A stretch of DNA of 5,824 nucleotides from positions 1 through 5,824 of the forward strand of contig CAITZN010000580.1 of assembly GCA_903896915.1 (NCBI GenBank), read 5' to 3'. Both the position numbers and the translations under genes were made by a program. Origin of the DNA: an uncultured bacterium. Its GTDB lineage: Bacteria; Desulfobacterota; Desulfobulbia; Desulfobulbales; Desulfobulbaceae. Positions 1-5,824 of the stretch are shown here, piece by piece (position 1 is the stretch's first letter; each line of letters begins with the position of its first letter). The notes under the pieces were generated by a model, which saw only the letters and a list, made by a program, of their open reading frames with translations, was not told the origin of the DNA and searched no databases.

Positions 1-1666
1 CGATATAGCCAGGAGGGGCCCCAATCAGCCGGGCGACCGCATGTTTCTCCATGTATTCGCTCATGTCGAAACGTTCGAAATTGACAGAAAGTGCCGCTGC
101 CAACTGCCGGGCGACCTCCGTCTTGCCGACGCCCGTGGGACCAGCAAAGAGGAAGGAACCGGTAGGTGACTGCGGGTTGCTGAGTCCGGCTCTCGAACGC
201 TTTACAGCCTTGACCAGGGCGTCAAGCGCTTCGTCCTGGCCGAAAATGACGGCTTTCAGCTTGTCTTCCAGGTGCAGCAGGGCCTGGGTGTCGCTGTCGC
301 CCCCAGCCTTGCTGTTGACCGGAACCCTAGCAATCTTTGAGACAATCTGTTCCACATCGCGGATGCCGATCGTCTGCCCGGTTTTCCCGGTCAGCCGGAA
401 GAAGGCACCGACTTCATCCATGATATCAATGGCCTTATCGGGCAGGAATCGGTCGTTGATGTGGCGGTGTGCCAGTTCCGCCATAGCCTCGATAGCGGTT
501 TTGGCATAGTGGATATGATGATGCTCCTCATACCGGGACTGCAGTCCCTCCAGGATTCGGCAGGTATCGGATACAGAGGGTTCATCAATATCGATTTTCT
601 GGAAACGACGGGACAAAGCCCGGTCTTTTTCGATGTGGTTCTTGTATTCTTCGTAGGTGGTTGAACCGATACAGCGGATTGTACCCGCCTGCAGCGCGGG
701 TTTGAGCAGGTTGGAGGCATCCATGGAGCCGCCGCTGGTGGCACCGGCGCCTATGATGGTGTGCATTTCGTCGATGAACAGGATGGCTTTCTCTTTTTTC
801 TCGATGGCAGCCACGACCTCTTTCAACCGTTTTTCGAAATCACCCCGATATTTGGTGCCAGCCACAAGAATGCCGAGATCAAGCATATAGATTTCAGCAT
901 CCTGGAGCAGATCGGGGATCAATTTTTCCGGATCCGGATGCAATTCCTTGCGGGCGACGCCGTCTTCGTGAATCCTCAGGGCCAGGCCCTCGGCCATGGC
1001 TGTTTTGCCGACACCGGGTTCTCCAACCAAGAGAGGATTGTTCTTTTTACGTCGGCACAGAACCTGCATCATCCGGTACAGTTCTTTGTCCCGTCCGATC
1101 AGCGGGTCGATCTTTCCTTCCTCTGCTCGCTTGGCGAAATTGACAGTGAATTCGTCAAGGGCATCTGCCGGCTTTTCCTGTTTCTTCTTCTGTTGCTGCT
1201 GCCCTGGAGGTGCCTGTCGAAGTGGTTCACTCTGCAAATATTCGGGGAGGCTGTGCGAAATATACTCCACCACTTCCAGGCGTCCAACGCCTTCGCTGCC
1301 GAGAAAATAGACGGCATGGGAGTCTGGTTCGGTGAAAATGGAGACCAGGACATCGCCGGTGTCCACCTGTTTTTTTCCGCAACTCTGCACGTGGCTCACC
1401 GCCCGCTGCAAAACCCGGTTGAACGCTACGGTCTGAGCCGGTTCACTGTCAGTGTCCTTCAAGACGGGCATGCCGGTTTCAAAGAAACGCTCCAGGCGGT
1501 CTTTGATATTCTGGTTGTTGCCGCCGCATTTATCAATGATGTGCCGGGTGAGGTCGTCATGAAGCAAACCGTATAGCATGTGTTCGACCGTGACGTACTC
1601 ATGGCGGTGATTTTTTGCTTCCTTTATCGCCTTGATCAGGGCGCTTTCCAACTCTTTACTCAACAT
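1..1666 (-). CDS. clpA: ATP-dependent Clp protease ATP-binding subunit ClpA (3' end outside window)
   Basis: ClpA is the AAA+ unfoldase of the cytoplasmic ClpAP protease; it unfolds substrates and threads them into ClpP. The frame is open from ATG at 1666 to the left edge, giving 555 residues of a protein usually near 750-770. Visible parts in order: Clp N-domain (about 1-145); a Gln/Lys-rich linker (about 152-165, with Q156-Q159); D1 Walker A GEPGVGKT (215-222); D1 pore loop KYRG (Y273); Walker B FIDE (297-300); arginine-finger pair R353-R354 in SRRF; D2 Walker A GPTGVGKT (509-516); and the start of the D2 pore loop GAPPGYI (549-555). The missing part should hold Walker B2, sensor 2 and the ClpP-binding loop. 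D1 carries about 13 residues more than E. coli ClpA, after Walker A. An in-frame TAG 12 bases upstream of the ATG limits N-terminal extension. clpS lies 78 bases upstream, which supports ClpA over ClpB or ClpC. Confidence 0.97.
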   Translation of the reverse strand, partial: MLSKELESALIKAIKEAKNHRHEYVTVEHMLYGLLHDDLTRHIIDKCGGNNQNIKDRLERFFETGMPVLKDTDSEPAQTVAFNRVLQRAVSHVQSCGKKQVDTGDVLVSIFTEPDSHAVYFLGSEGVGRLEVVEYISHSLPEYLQSEPLRQAPPGQQQQKKKQEKPADALDEFTVNFAKRAEEGKIDPLIGRDKELYRMMQVLCRRKKNNPLLVGEPGVGKTAMAEGLALRIHEDGVARKELHPDPEKLIPDLLQDAEIYMLDLGILVAGTKYRGDFEKRLKEVVAAIEKKEKAILFIDEMHTIIGAGATSGGSMDASNLLKPALQAGTIRCIGSTTYEEYKNHIEKDRALSRRFQKIDIDEPSVSDTCRILEGLQSRYEEHHHIHYAKTAIEAMAELAHRHINDRFLPDKAIDIMDEVGAFFRLTGKTGQTIGIRDVEQIVSKIARVPVNSKAGGDSDTQALLHLEDKLKAVIFGQDEALDALVKAVKRSRAGLSNPQSPTGSFLFAGPTGVGKTEVARQLAAALSVNFERFDMSEYMEKHAVARLIGAPPGYI

Positions 1667-1674
1667 AATGTAGT

Positions 1675-1680
1675 ACCTCT
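1675..1680 (-). promoter_or_regulatory. Ribosome binding site of clpA
   Basis: On the minus strand AGAGGT lies 8 bases before the ATG at 1666. This is a good Shine-Dalgarno match at normal spacing and decides the clpA start. A stronger purine run, GGAGGAG at 1710-1704, lies further upstream but is too far from the ATG to serve it. Confidence 0.7.
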
Positions 1681-1744
1681 ATAGGGATAGCAAGAATTCC
1701 CTTCTCCTCCGGGCGGAACGGTATCCGGAACGAACCTGAATTTT

Positions 1745-2062
1745 TCAACACTCTTTTTCCAGCGAACACTTCAGCGGAAATTGATTTTTCCGTGCCATAT
1801 GATGGACGAGCGCCACCTTCGTTTCTCCAACTTCAAGGGTAAAAATACCTGCAATGCCTCTCCCTTGATGATGCACATTGAGCATTATCCTGGTCGCTTC
1901 ATCAATATTTTTCTGGAACACCGTCTGCAAAATCATAACCACGAACTCCATGGTGGTATAATCGTCATTGTGGAGTAGCACTTTGTAGAGTGGTGGTTCC
2001 TGCAACGATGTCCGGTCGGTCGTCTCAACTTTTTCTTGTATTATTGAATCTTCTTTCGCCAT
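1745..2062 (-). CDS. clpS: ATP-dependent Clp protease adaptor ClpS
   Basis: ClpS recognises proteins with bulky hydrophobic N-terminal residues (the N-degron pathway) and hands them to the N-domain of ClpA. The 105-residue product has the normal family length. It contains the substrate-pocket signature NDD at 32-34 followed by YTTMEFV, with M38 at the gatekeeper position. It also has the pocket histidine H64 in the MLNVHHQG segment, then GIFTLEVGETKVALV, and the C-terminal PLKCSLEKE. Residues 1-22 form the flexible N-terminal tail that in this family engages the ClpA pore. The start is fixed by an in-frame TGA nine bases upstream of the ATG. No convincing Shine-Dalgarno sequence precedes the ATG (bases 2075-2063 read GGGTTGAAAATGT). 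Translation may therefore depend on a small ORF that ends 6 bases earlier. clpA follows after 78 bases and is presumably cotranscribed. Confidence 0.97.
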   Translation of the reverse strand: MAKEDSIIQEKVETTDRTSLQEPPLYKVLLHNDDYTTMEFVVMILQTVFQKNIDEATRIMLNVHHQGRGIAGIFTLEVGETKVALVHHMARKNQFPLKCSLEKEC

Positions 2063-2068
2063 ACATTT

Positions 2069-2179
2069 TCAACCCAACAGGGGGGAAGGCCTGTTCTGCA
2101 GCCTGTAATGCTTTTCTTCGTTTCCTTGCAAGGCCATTTCCAGGTACGGGAAAGTTGCTTGCTTTACGTTAGAGTCCAT
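2069..2179 (-). CDS. Candidate 36-codon small ORF upstream of clpS
   Basis: An ATG at 2179 opens a 36-codon frame that closes at TGA (2071-2069). The peptide begins MDSNVKQATFPYLEMALQ and ends in RPSPLLG. It is polar, with no membrane segment, and I recognise no family. The frame is the same as clpS: after the TGA come only AAA and TGT before the clpS ATG. The ORF would start about 40 bases after the predicted transcription start, so it lies in the leader of a clpS transcript. It could be a leader peptide coupling translation into clpS, a decayed N-terminal extension of ClpS, or chance. Against it, only a weak purine stretch (AGAGA, about 12 bases upstream) could serve as its ribosome site. 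The evidence is positional and does not establish a gene. Confidence 0.3.
   Translation of the reverse strand: MDSNVKQATFPYLEMALQGNEEKHYRLQNRPSPLLG
2076..2095 (-). promoter_or_regulatory. Short stem-loop just before the clpS start
   Basis: The RNA of the minus strand reads AACAGG, an 8-base C-rich loop, then CCTGTT. This gives a perfect 6-bp stem that ends 13 bases before the clpS ATG and lies inside the end of the small ORF. No U-run follows, so it does not look like an intrinsic terminator. It sits where it could affect ribosome access to clpS, and ribosomes finishing the small ORF would melt it. A regulatory role is inference. Confidence 0.3.
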
Positions 2180-2222
2180 CGTTGCTGGAAGGTCTCTGGG
2201 ACCAATAATAAGCTATAATATT

Positions 2223-2250
2223 ATTTTAATGCCCGCTGTTGATTTTGCAA
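2223..2250 (-). promoter_or_regulatory. Candidate sigma70-type promoter for the clpS-clpA unit
   Basis: On the minus strand TTGCAA (2250-2245) and TAAAAT (2228-2223) are separated by 16 bases. Each hexamer keeps most of the consensus. The region around the -10 is clearly more AT-rich than the flanking genes. Transcription would start near 2216, just after holA ends and upstream of the small ORF and clpS. No clear terminator is seen after holA, so read-through from holA may add to expression. Confidence 0.4.
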
Positions 2251-2270
2251 GGGTGGGAGAGTGTTCTCTT

Positions 2271-3650
2271 TTATACTTTTGCCGAGTCTGTGGTGAGCAT
2301 GGCAAGAATCAGATGCTGCAGGACGGTTGCTGCGGCAATAGGTGAACCCTTGAGACGGAATTCAGCTTCCAGCAGGAGTTTCATCCAACCAGATAGCACG
2401 GGCAAAGTGTAGTTTGCTGCCGTTTTGAACTGCATGTAGAGGGCAAAAGGGTGGCCGCTCAGTTCTTTTTTCCACTGTTCGCGTTCTTTGAGGCGCGGCA
2501 AGCAGTTTTGCTGGAAGCTGGCGGCGGACATTGACGGTTGGAATTGCAGATCTGGCTGTTCCTGCAGGGCGCGACTCAAGAGCAGGCCCCGGACAAAATT
2601 GCGCAGGGTCGCCACCACAGCTAGGGGATGGATGCCGTTTTCCTGTAATCGATCACCGATGGCCAGGGCTTGCTCTGTGTCACGCCGGGTAATAGCTGCA
2701 GTGAGTTCGAACAGGGCTTCCTGGCGGGTACGTCCTACCAGAAGATCCAGATCCTCGCGAGTGATCTGTTGGCGATCATCGATGTAGAGTATCACTTTGC
2801 GCAACTCCACGACCAGAGCAACAGGGTGAAAGCCCACCCGGTCAAACAGAAGCTCGGCCAGGCCCGGGGCCATGGTTTTGTTGTGCTCCTTGAGTGTTTG
2901 TTGCACCAATTCCTGCAGTACGGTCTTTTGTTCTTTCTGGGCTTTTGCCCCTGCCCCGGTTTCCACACTCAGGTCGATTACCGTCTGCTCGTCTTTGAGC
3001 AGCTTGAACAGTTTTTTTCGTTTGTCGACCTCTTCTGCTAACAGGATGAGTATGTTGTTTTCCGGGAGACCAGCGGCCAGAGCGTTGCTCAACATTTCTG
3101 AGGGATCATTCGAAGACGCCGGTGAGCTGCTCTCGCTATCCTTATTCTGATCGACGGCGAGATAGGTACGGGTCCAACTCAAATCGCCAGCAGGCTTGCC
3201 AAAACCTAAACACTGCTGCCACTCTGCAGGCGCCATGGAGTCCAGCTCATTGTCAGGGGCGTGTGGGTCAAGCCCGCCGCTTTTGAGGAGAGACCGCAGA
3301 GCGCGGCTTGCCTGCTCGGGCTTGTTGTCGCTATGTGCCTTAAACGCTTTGTCCCAGAGATTTTTTGCGACCTGTTTGGAAAGAAACAGCCGGGTGTCAG
3401 TCACCTTGTATAACTGACGCCCCGGCAGTAGGCTGAAACTGCGGAGTTTGGCAAGGGTGGCGGTGCTATCCTCCTGGTCCCCGTCAATAGGATGGATGGT
3501 GCCGCCCTTGTTCTGCAACAGCCTCTTTTCGAGCTGTTCTACGGCATTCTGGCAGAGATAGCGATCGCCGAACAACAAAAAGACCTGTGAAGTGCTCTCC
3601 GCCGGTTGGGCAAGCAACATGGGCAGTGTTTCACGGGTGTACGTCGGCAT
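2271..3650 (-). CDS. holA: DNA polymerase III subunit delta (HolA family, with large insertion)
   Basis: Delta is the clamp-loader subunit that binds and opens the beta sliding clamp during replication. The 459-residue product keeps the family pattern: an opening strand and helix VFLLFGDRYLCQNAVEQL (23-40); the SFSLLPGRQLYKVTD segment (71-85); the NNILILLAEEVDKRKKLFK block (198-216), typical of delta; then the helical middle and C-terminal domains, with HPVALVVELRKVILYI (275-290) and GIHPLAVVATLRNFVRGLLL (339-358). E. coli HolA has 343 residues. The excess lies mainly at about 92-195, inside the N-terminal AAA+-like domain, and includes a Ser-rich stretch at 172-183 (ESSSPASSND). Like other delta subunits, it shows no Walker A. 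The start at ATG 3650 lies 8 bases after the preceding stop; M11 is a possible alternative. It is probably cotranscribed with the upstream gene. Confidence 0.85.
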   Translation of the reverse strand: MPTYTRETLPMLLAQPAESTSQVFLLFGDRYLCQNAVEQLEKRLLQNKGGTIHPIDGDQEDSTATLAKLRSFSLLPGRQLYKVTDTRLFLSKQVAKNLWDKAFKAHSDNKPEQASRALRSLLKSGGLDPHAPDNELDSMAPAEWQQCLGFGKPAGDLSWTRTYLAVDQNKDSESSSPASSNDPSEMLSNALAAGLPENNILILLAEEVDKRKKLFKLLKDEQTVIDLSVETGAGAKAQKEQKTVLQELVQQTLKEHNKTMAPGLAELLFDRVGFHPVALVVELRKVILYIDDRQQITREDLDLLVGRTRQEALFELTAAITRRDTEQALAIGDRLQENGIHPLAVVATLRNFVRGLLLSRALQEQPDLQFQPSMSAASFQQNCLPRLKEREQWKKELSGHPFALYMQFKTAANYTLPVLSGWMKLLLEAEFRLKGSPIAAATVLQHLILAMLTTDSAKV

Positions 3651-3658
3651 ATCGGGTT

Positions 3659-5824
3659 TCAGCTCCGAGGCCGTTCGGCCTGATTCCGTGTTGCCGGGCC
3701 CTTGCCATGCTGCGTTTCATCAAGGATTTTGTGGAGAATAGCCGTCAGGGAGCCGGGCTGGAGATAGTCCTGTCCCCGGCCGTTCTGGAAGATGGAGGCC
3801 GATTGCTGCGCAACGTTCTTCCAGGAAATTGTTGAGGGATTAGTGGCAACGATTTCGAAAAATTTCATATTGTAGGGATCGTTAATCATGGCCAGGCCTG
3901 TACCGATGGTGGCGAGAATATCCACCGAACTAGAAAACAAACGGGTCAAGTTGGTGTAGGCTTTCATACCGCCGCAGGAACCGAGGCTAAGAAAACGCTG
4001 TTTGCCTCGCAATTCACTCTCGGTCACTTTTTGCTCTTCAATCAATTGGGTCAGGGGCTCAATGATTTGTTCCGAACGCCAATAGCTGTGGCCCCGTTGG
4101 GCGAGCATCTCGTCGTTTGAGTGGATGAACCGGTTGAGCATCTCCATCTGGTATTCCTTGTCGGAATAGACGAACTGGGTATGGACGATAGTCACCCCGC
4201 CCACTTTTTTGACAAAGGCTACAGAAAAATGCCTGTCGCGCATCGCCTGGAACAGGTTAGGAAGTCCAGATGTTGTCCATCGTTGGATTTCTTGTTCAAA
4301 AGCAGGTGAGAGTGATTTCAGGGTGTACTGTTGCGAAGCACCCAATTGATAGCCATTCTTTAAAAGCAGATTGGCATTGGACACAAACGATTGACGGCCG
4401 TCATCATCAGGATGATACATGGACACTGAGCCGATGCGACCATCTTTTTTCCATTCAGTGAAGGGGGTGACCTGATATTGTTCCAGGTTGACGGCACCGT
4501 GCCGGACAATCAAACGGCTGATCATGGTGCGATCAGACGGACCGAGCAGTTCCGGATAGGTTTGCAGATAATATTGCAGGATAACGTTGATCAGTTTGGC
4601 AAAGGCTGTGTTCTCAGCCTCGGACTGCTGGGCCATGAGGGTGAGGAGAAATGTGCGGGCCTCGGGTTCGAGCACGTTGAGCAGAGGGGTCAGGGATGCG
4701 GAGAAGAGCAGTATGGCATCTTCATTGCGAAAGGCGGAATTGGCTACCAGGCCGAGGATTTCTTTCTGTTTTCGGCTATCAGCAGGAAAAAAGGCGGTGA
4801 GCTTGCCTTTTTGGGCGCAGCTGACAATGAAATCAGAAACCAGTCGATTCTCAGGATCAACAGCTTTGAGAAAGGCGAGCAGGTCGCCTTGGTATTTACT
4901 CGATACCCGGCTCTGAATCACCGGAACCAGAATATCACGAAAAGAGGAATCGTAGAGCTCGCTGCCTTGGGCCATGATGGCATACACATTGGCGGTGGCG
5001 AGATCGCGAGCCGTCTGCACCCGGCCTGCCGAGGTGGCCGTTTTCAAAATTCCAATGGCCTGCCCTTTGCCGGCCCCGGAAAATTGGGCGCCGAATCGGG
5101 TTCGTACAGCGGGGGGGAGTTGTTCGAACTTTGCCTGCAGCTGCTTTACTGAGTAACTGTTCAGCGTCGCCTCGGAGATCTCGTAGCCATTCGGGTCGGT
5201 AATTCCATGCAGGTTGTTAATCTTCCATATCAGCTCTGTGCCGCCGTCATAGAGGCCTTGCAGCAGGATGGATTTTTGATGGCTGTCAAGTTTGTCATAC
5301 TGTGTTTCCTGGATATCAGCGGGTAGGGCGAAATATTTGACCAGCCAGTTCCATGCCTCTTTCCCGGCCAACCCCTTATTGGTGAACAGGCAGCGAGCGT
5401 TCCAGGCATCGTCCTGATGCAATTTTTGGATCAGTTCCAGTGCGTCGAGCATGGTTTCGGTGTCCATGCCAGCGATTTTGGCAAAGGCTTCAGCGGCTTT
5501 GGCCTGATTATCCCTGAGACGCATCAGAAACGGTAGCCCTTTCAGCGCCAGTTCAACCCGCATGCCCTTGATGGCGAAAAATGCTTGCGCGGCCAGATTG
5601 TTGACGTCGTCCATGTTGTTGAAGATGGAAATCGAATTGATTGCGCCACCAGCCGTAACTCCCTGCACGCCAAGATAGCTGCGGAATGCTCGACTTGAAT
5701 CGTGGCTGAGTGTTTTAACGGCAGTCAATCCGGATATCCCGAGTTTGATGTCCAGAGTGCCGGGATTGCTCAATGCCTCAAAGGCTTGGACCTGCTCAAA
5801 GTTAAAACGTTCCCGGCCAAGCAG
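3659..5824 (-). CDS. Large protein with C-terminal caspase-like (clan CD) peptidase-type domain, 5' end outside window
   Basis: The frame is open from the right edge to TGA at 3661-3659, giving 721 visible residues (numbered here from the first visible codon, at 5824). No family name is certain. Roughly residues 1-450 read as mostly helical and mixed, without obvious motifs or membrane segments. The last part, about 460-700, looks like an alpha/beta domain. It has GSVSMYHPDDDG (about 465-476), a hydrophobic strand GGVTIVHTQFVY, then RGHSYW with H579, and 38 residues later FLSLGSCGG with C617. A histidine after one hydrophobic segment and a cysteine at the end of the next is the layout of clan CD peptidases (caspase, gingipain, clostripain). 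The following ATIGTGLAMINDPYN and ISWKNV segments suit the rest of such a fold. The tail is polar and Arg-rich. The fold is inferred, activity is unproven, and a signal peptide cannot be judged because the N-terminus is missing. holA follows after 8 bases. Confidence 0.5.
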   Translation of the reverse strand: MLGRERFNFEQVQAFEALSNPGTLDIKLGISGLTAVKTLSHDSSRAFRSYLGVQGVTAGGAINSISIFNNMDDVNNLAAQAFFAIKGMRVELALKGLPFLMRLRDNQAKAAEAFAKIAGMDTETMLDALELIQKLHQDDAWNARCLFTNKGLAGKEAWNWLVKYFALPADIQETQYDKLDSHQKSILLQGLYDGGTELIWKINNLHGITDPNGYEISEATLNSYSVKQLQAKFEQLPPAVRTRFGAQFSGAGKGQAIGILKTATSAGRVQTARDLATANVYAIMAQGSELYDSSFRDILVPVIQSRVSSKYQGDLLAFLKAVDPENRLVSDFIVSCAQKGKLTAFFPADSRKQKEILGLVANSAFRNEDAILLFSASLTPLLNVLEPEARTFLLTLMAQQSEAENTAFAKLINVILQYYLQTYPELLGPSDRTMISRLIVRHGAVNLEQYQVTPFTEWKKDGRIGSVSMYHPDDDGRQSFVSNANLLLKNGYQLGASQQYTLKSLSPAFEQEIQRWTTSGLPNLFQAMRDRHFSVAFVKKVGGVTIVHTQFVYSDKEYQMEMLNRFIHSNDEMLAQRGHSYWRSEQIIEPLTQLIEEQKVTESELRGKQRFLSLGSCGGMKAYTNLTRLFSSSVDILATIGTGLAMINDPYNMKFFEIVATNPSTISWKNVAQQSASIFQNGRGQDYLQPGSLTAILHKILDETQHGKGPATRNQAERPRS
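3663..3666 (-). promoter_or_regulatory. Probable ribosome binding site of holA
   Basis: GGAG on the minus strand lies next to the TGA of the upstream gene (GGAGCTGA), 12 bases before the holA ATG at 3650. The spacing is somewhat long. Because the site sits within the last codons of the preceding gene, ribosomes ending there could re-initiate on holA, which suggests translational coupling. Confidence 0.45.
3669..3680. repeat. Small GC-rich inverted repeat at the 3' end of the peptidase-like gene
   Basis: GGCCG-TT-CGGCC gives a compact 5-bp GC stem within the last codons of the upstream gene, just before the holA ribosome site. No T-run follows on either strand, so it is not a typical terminator. 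It may be only codon-driven. Confidence 0.3.

Noticed and set aside
761..1576. Plus-strand open frame of 271 codons opposite clpA
   Set aside because: It lies wholly antisense to a well-conserved ClpA reading frame with intact motifs. Its translation shows no recognisable domain, so it is a shadow.
2060..2072. Selenocysteine read-through of the TGA joining the small ORF to clpS
   Set aside because: I see no stable hairpin immediately downstream of the TGA, as a bacterial SECIS would need, and ClpS from its own ATG already has full family length.
2204..2225. AT-rich inverted repeat AATAATA / TATTATT as an operator
   Set aside because: The 7-bp stem is all A/T in an AT-rich promoter region and is easily produced by composition; no known operator matches.
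2124..2252. TTGCAAGG present twice (2126-2133, the first inside the palindrome CCTTGCAAGG, and 2245-2252)
   Set aside because: Two 8-base copies are not enough to argue for a regulatory repeat, and one lies within the small ORF.
2251..2275. Possible terminator after holA
   Set aside because: Only a 4-bp stem (GAGA/TCTC) can be drawn and no T-run follows.
4478..5152. Plus-strand open frame of 224 codons opposite the peptidase-like gene
   Set aside because: It is antisense to a continuous minus-strand coding frame that reads as a coherent protein, and no ribosome site or known motif supports it.

Overview
The window carries a run of genes that are all on the minus strand, so they read from right to left. 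It looks like a Gram-negative proteobacterial-grade chromosome of intermediate GC content. The ClpS/ClpA pair and the long form of the DNA polymerase III delta subunit fit a deltaproteobacterial (Desulfobacterota-like) host. That assignment is an inference from protein character, not from a marker gene. No mobile element, tRNA, rRNA or CRISPR array is visible.

Layout in the direction of transcription. (1) Positions 5824-3659 hold the 3' part of a large gene whose beginning lies outside the window. Its product is mostly helical and ends in a domain with a His/Cys motif pair (RGHSYW and GSCGG) resembling caspase-like (clan CD) cysteine peptidases. (2) Eight bases later, positions 3650-2271 encode a 459-residue HolA-type clamp-loader delta subunit with an extra segment of about 100 residues. 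(3) A 208-base gap (2270-2063) contains a candidate sigma70-type promoter, a 36-codon small ORF in the same frame as clpS, and a short hairpin just before clpS. (4) Positions 2062-1745 encode ClpS, the N-degron adaptor. (5) Positions 1666-1 encode the first 555 residues of ClpA, the unfoldase that ClpS serves; the gene runs off the left edge.

The clpS-clpA pair is a classic functional unit: ClpS binds substrates with destabilising N-terminal residues and delivers them to ClpAP. The peptidase-like gene and holA are so close that they are probably cotranscribed, although no shared function is evident. The parts most worth a second look are the peptidase-like protein, the small ORF stacked in frame in front of clpS, and the insertions in HolA and in the first ATPase domain of ClpA.
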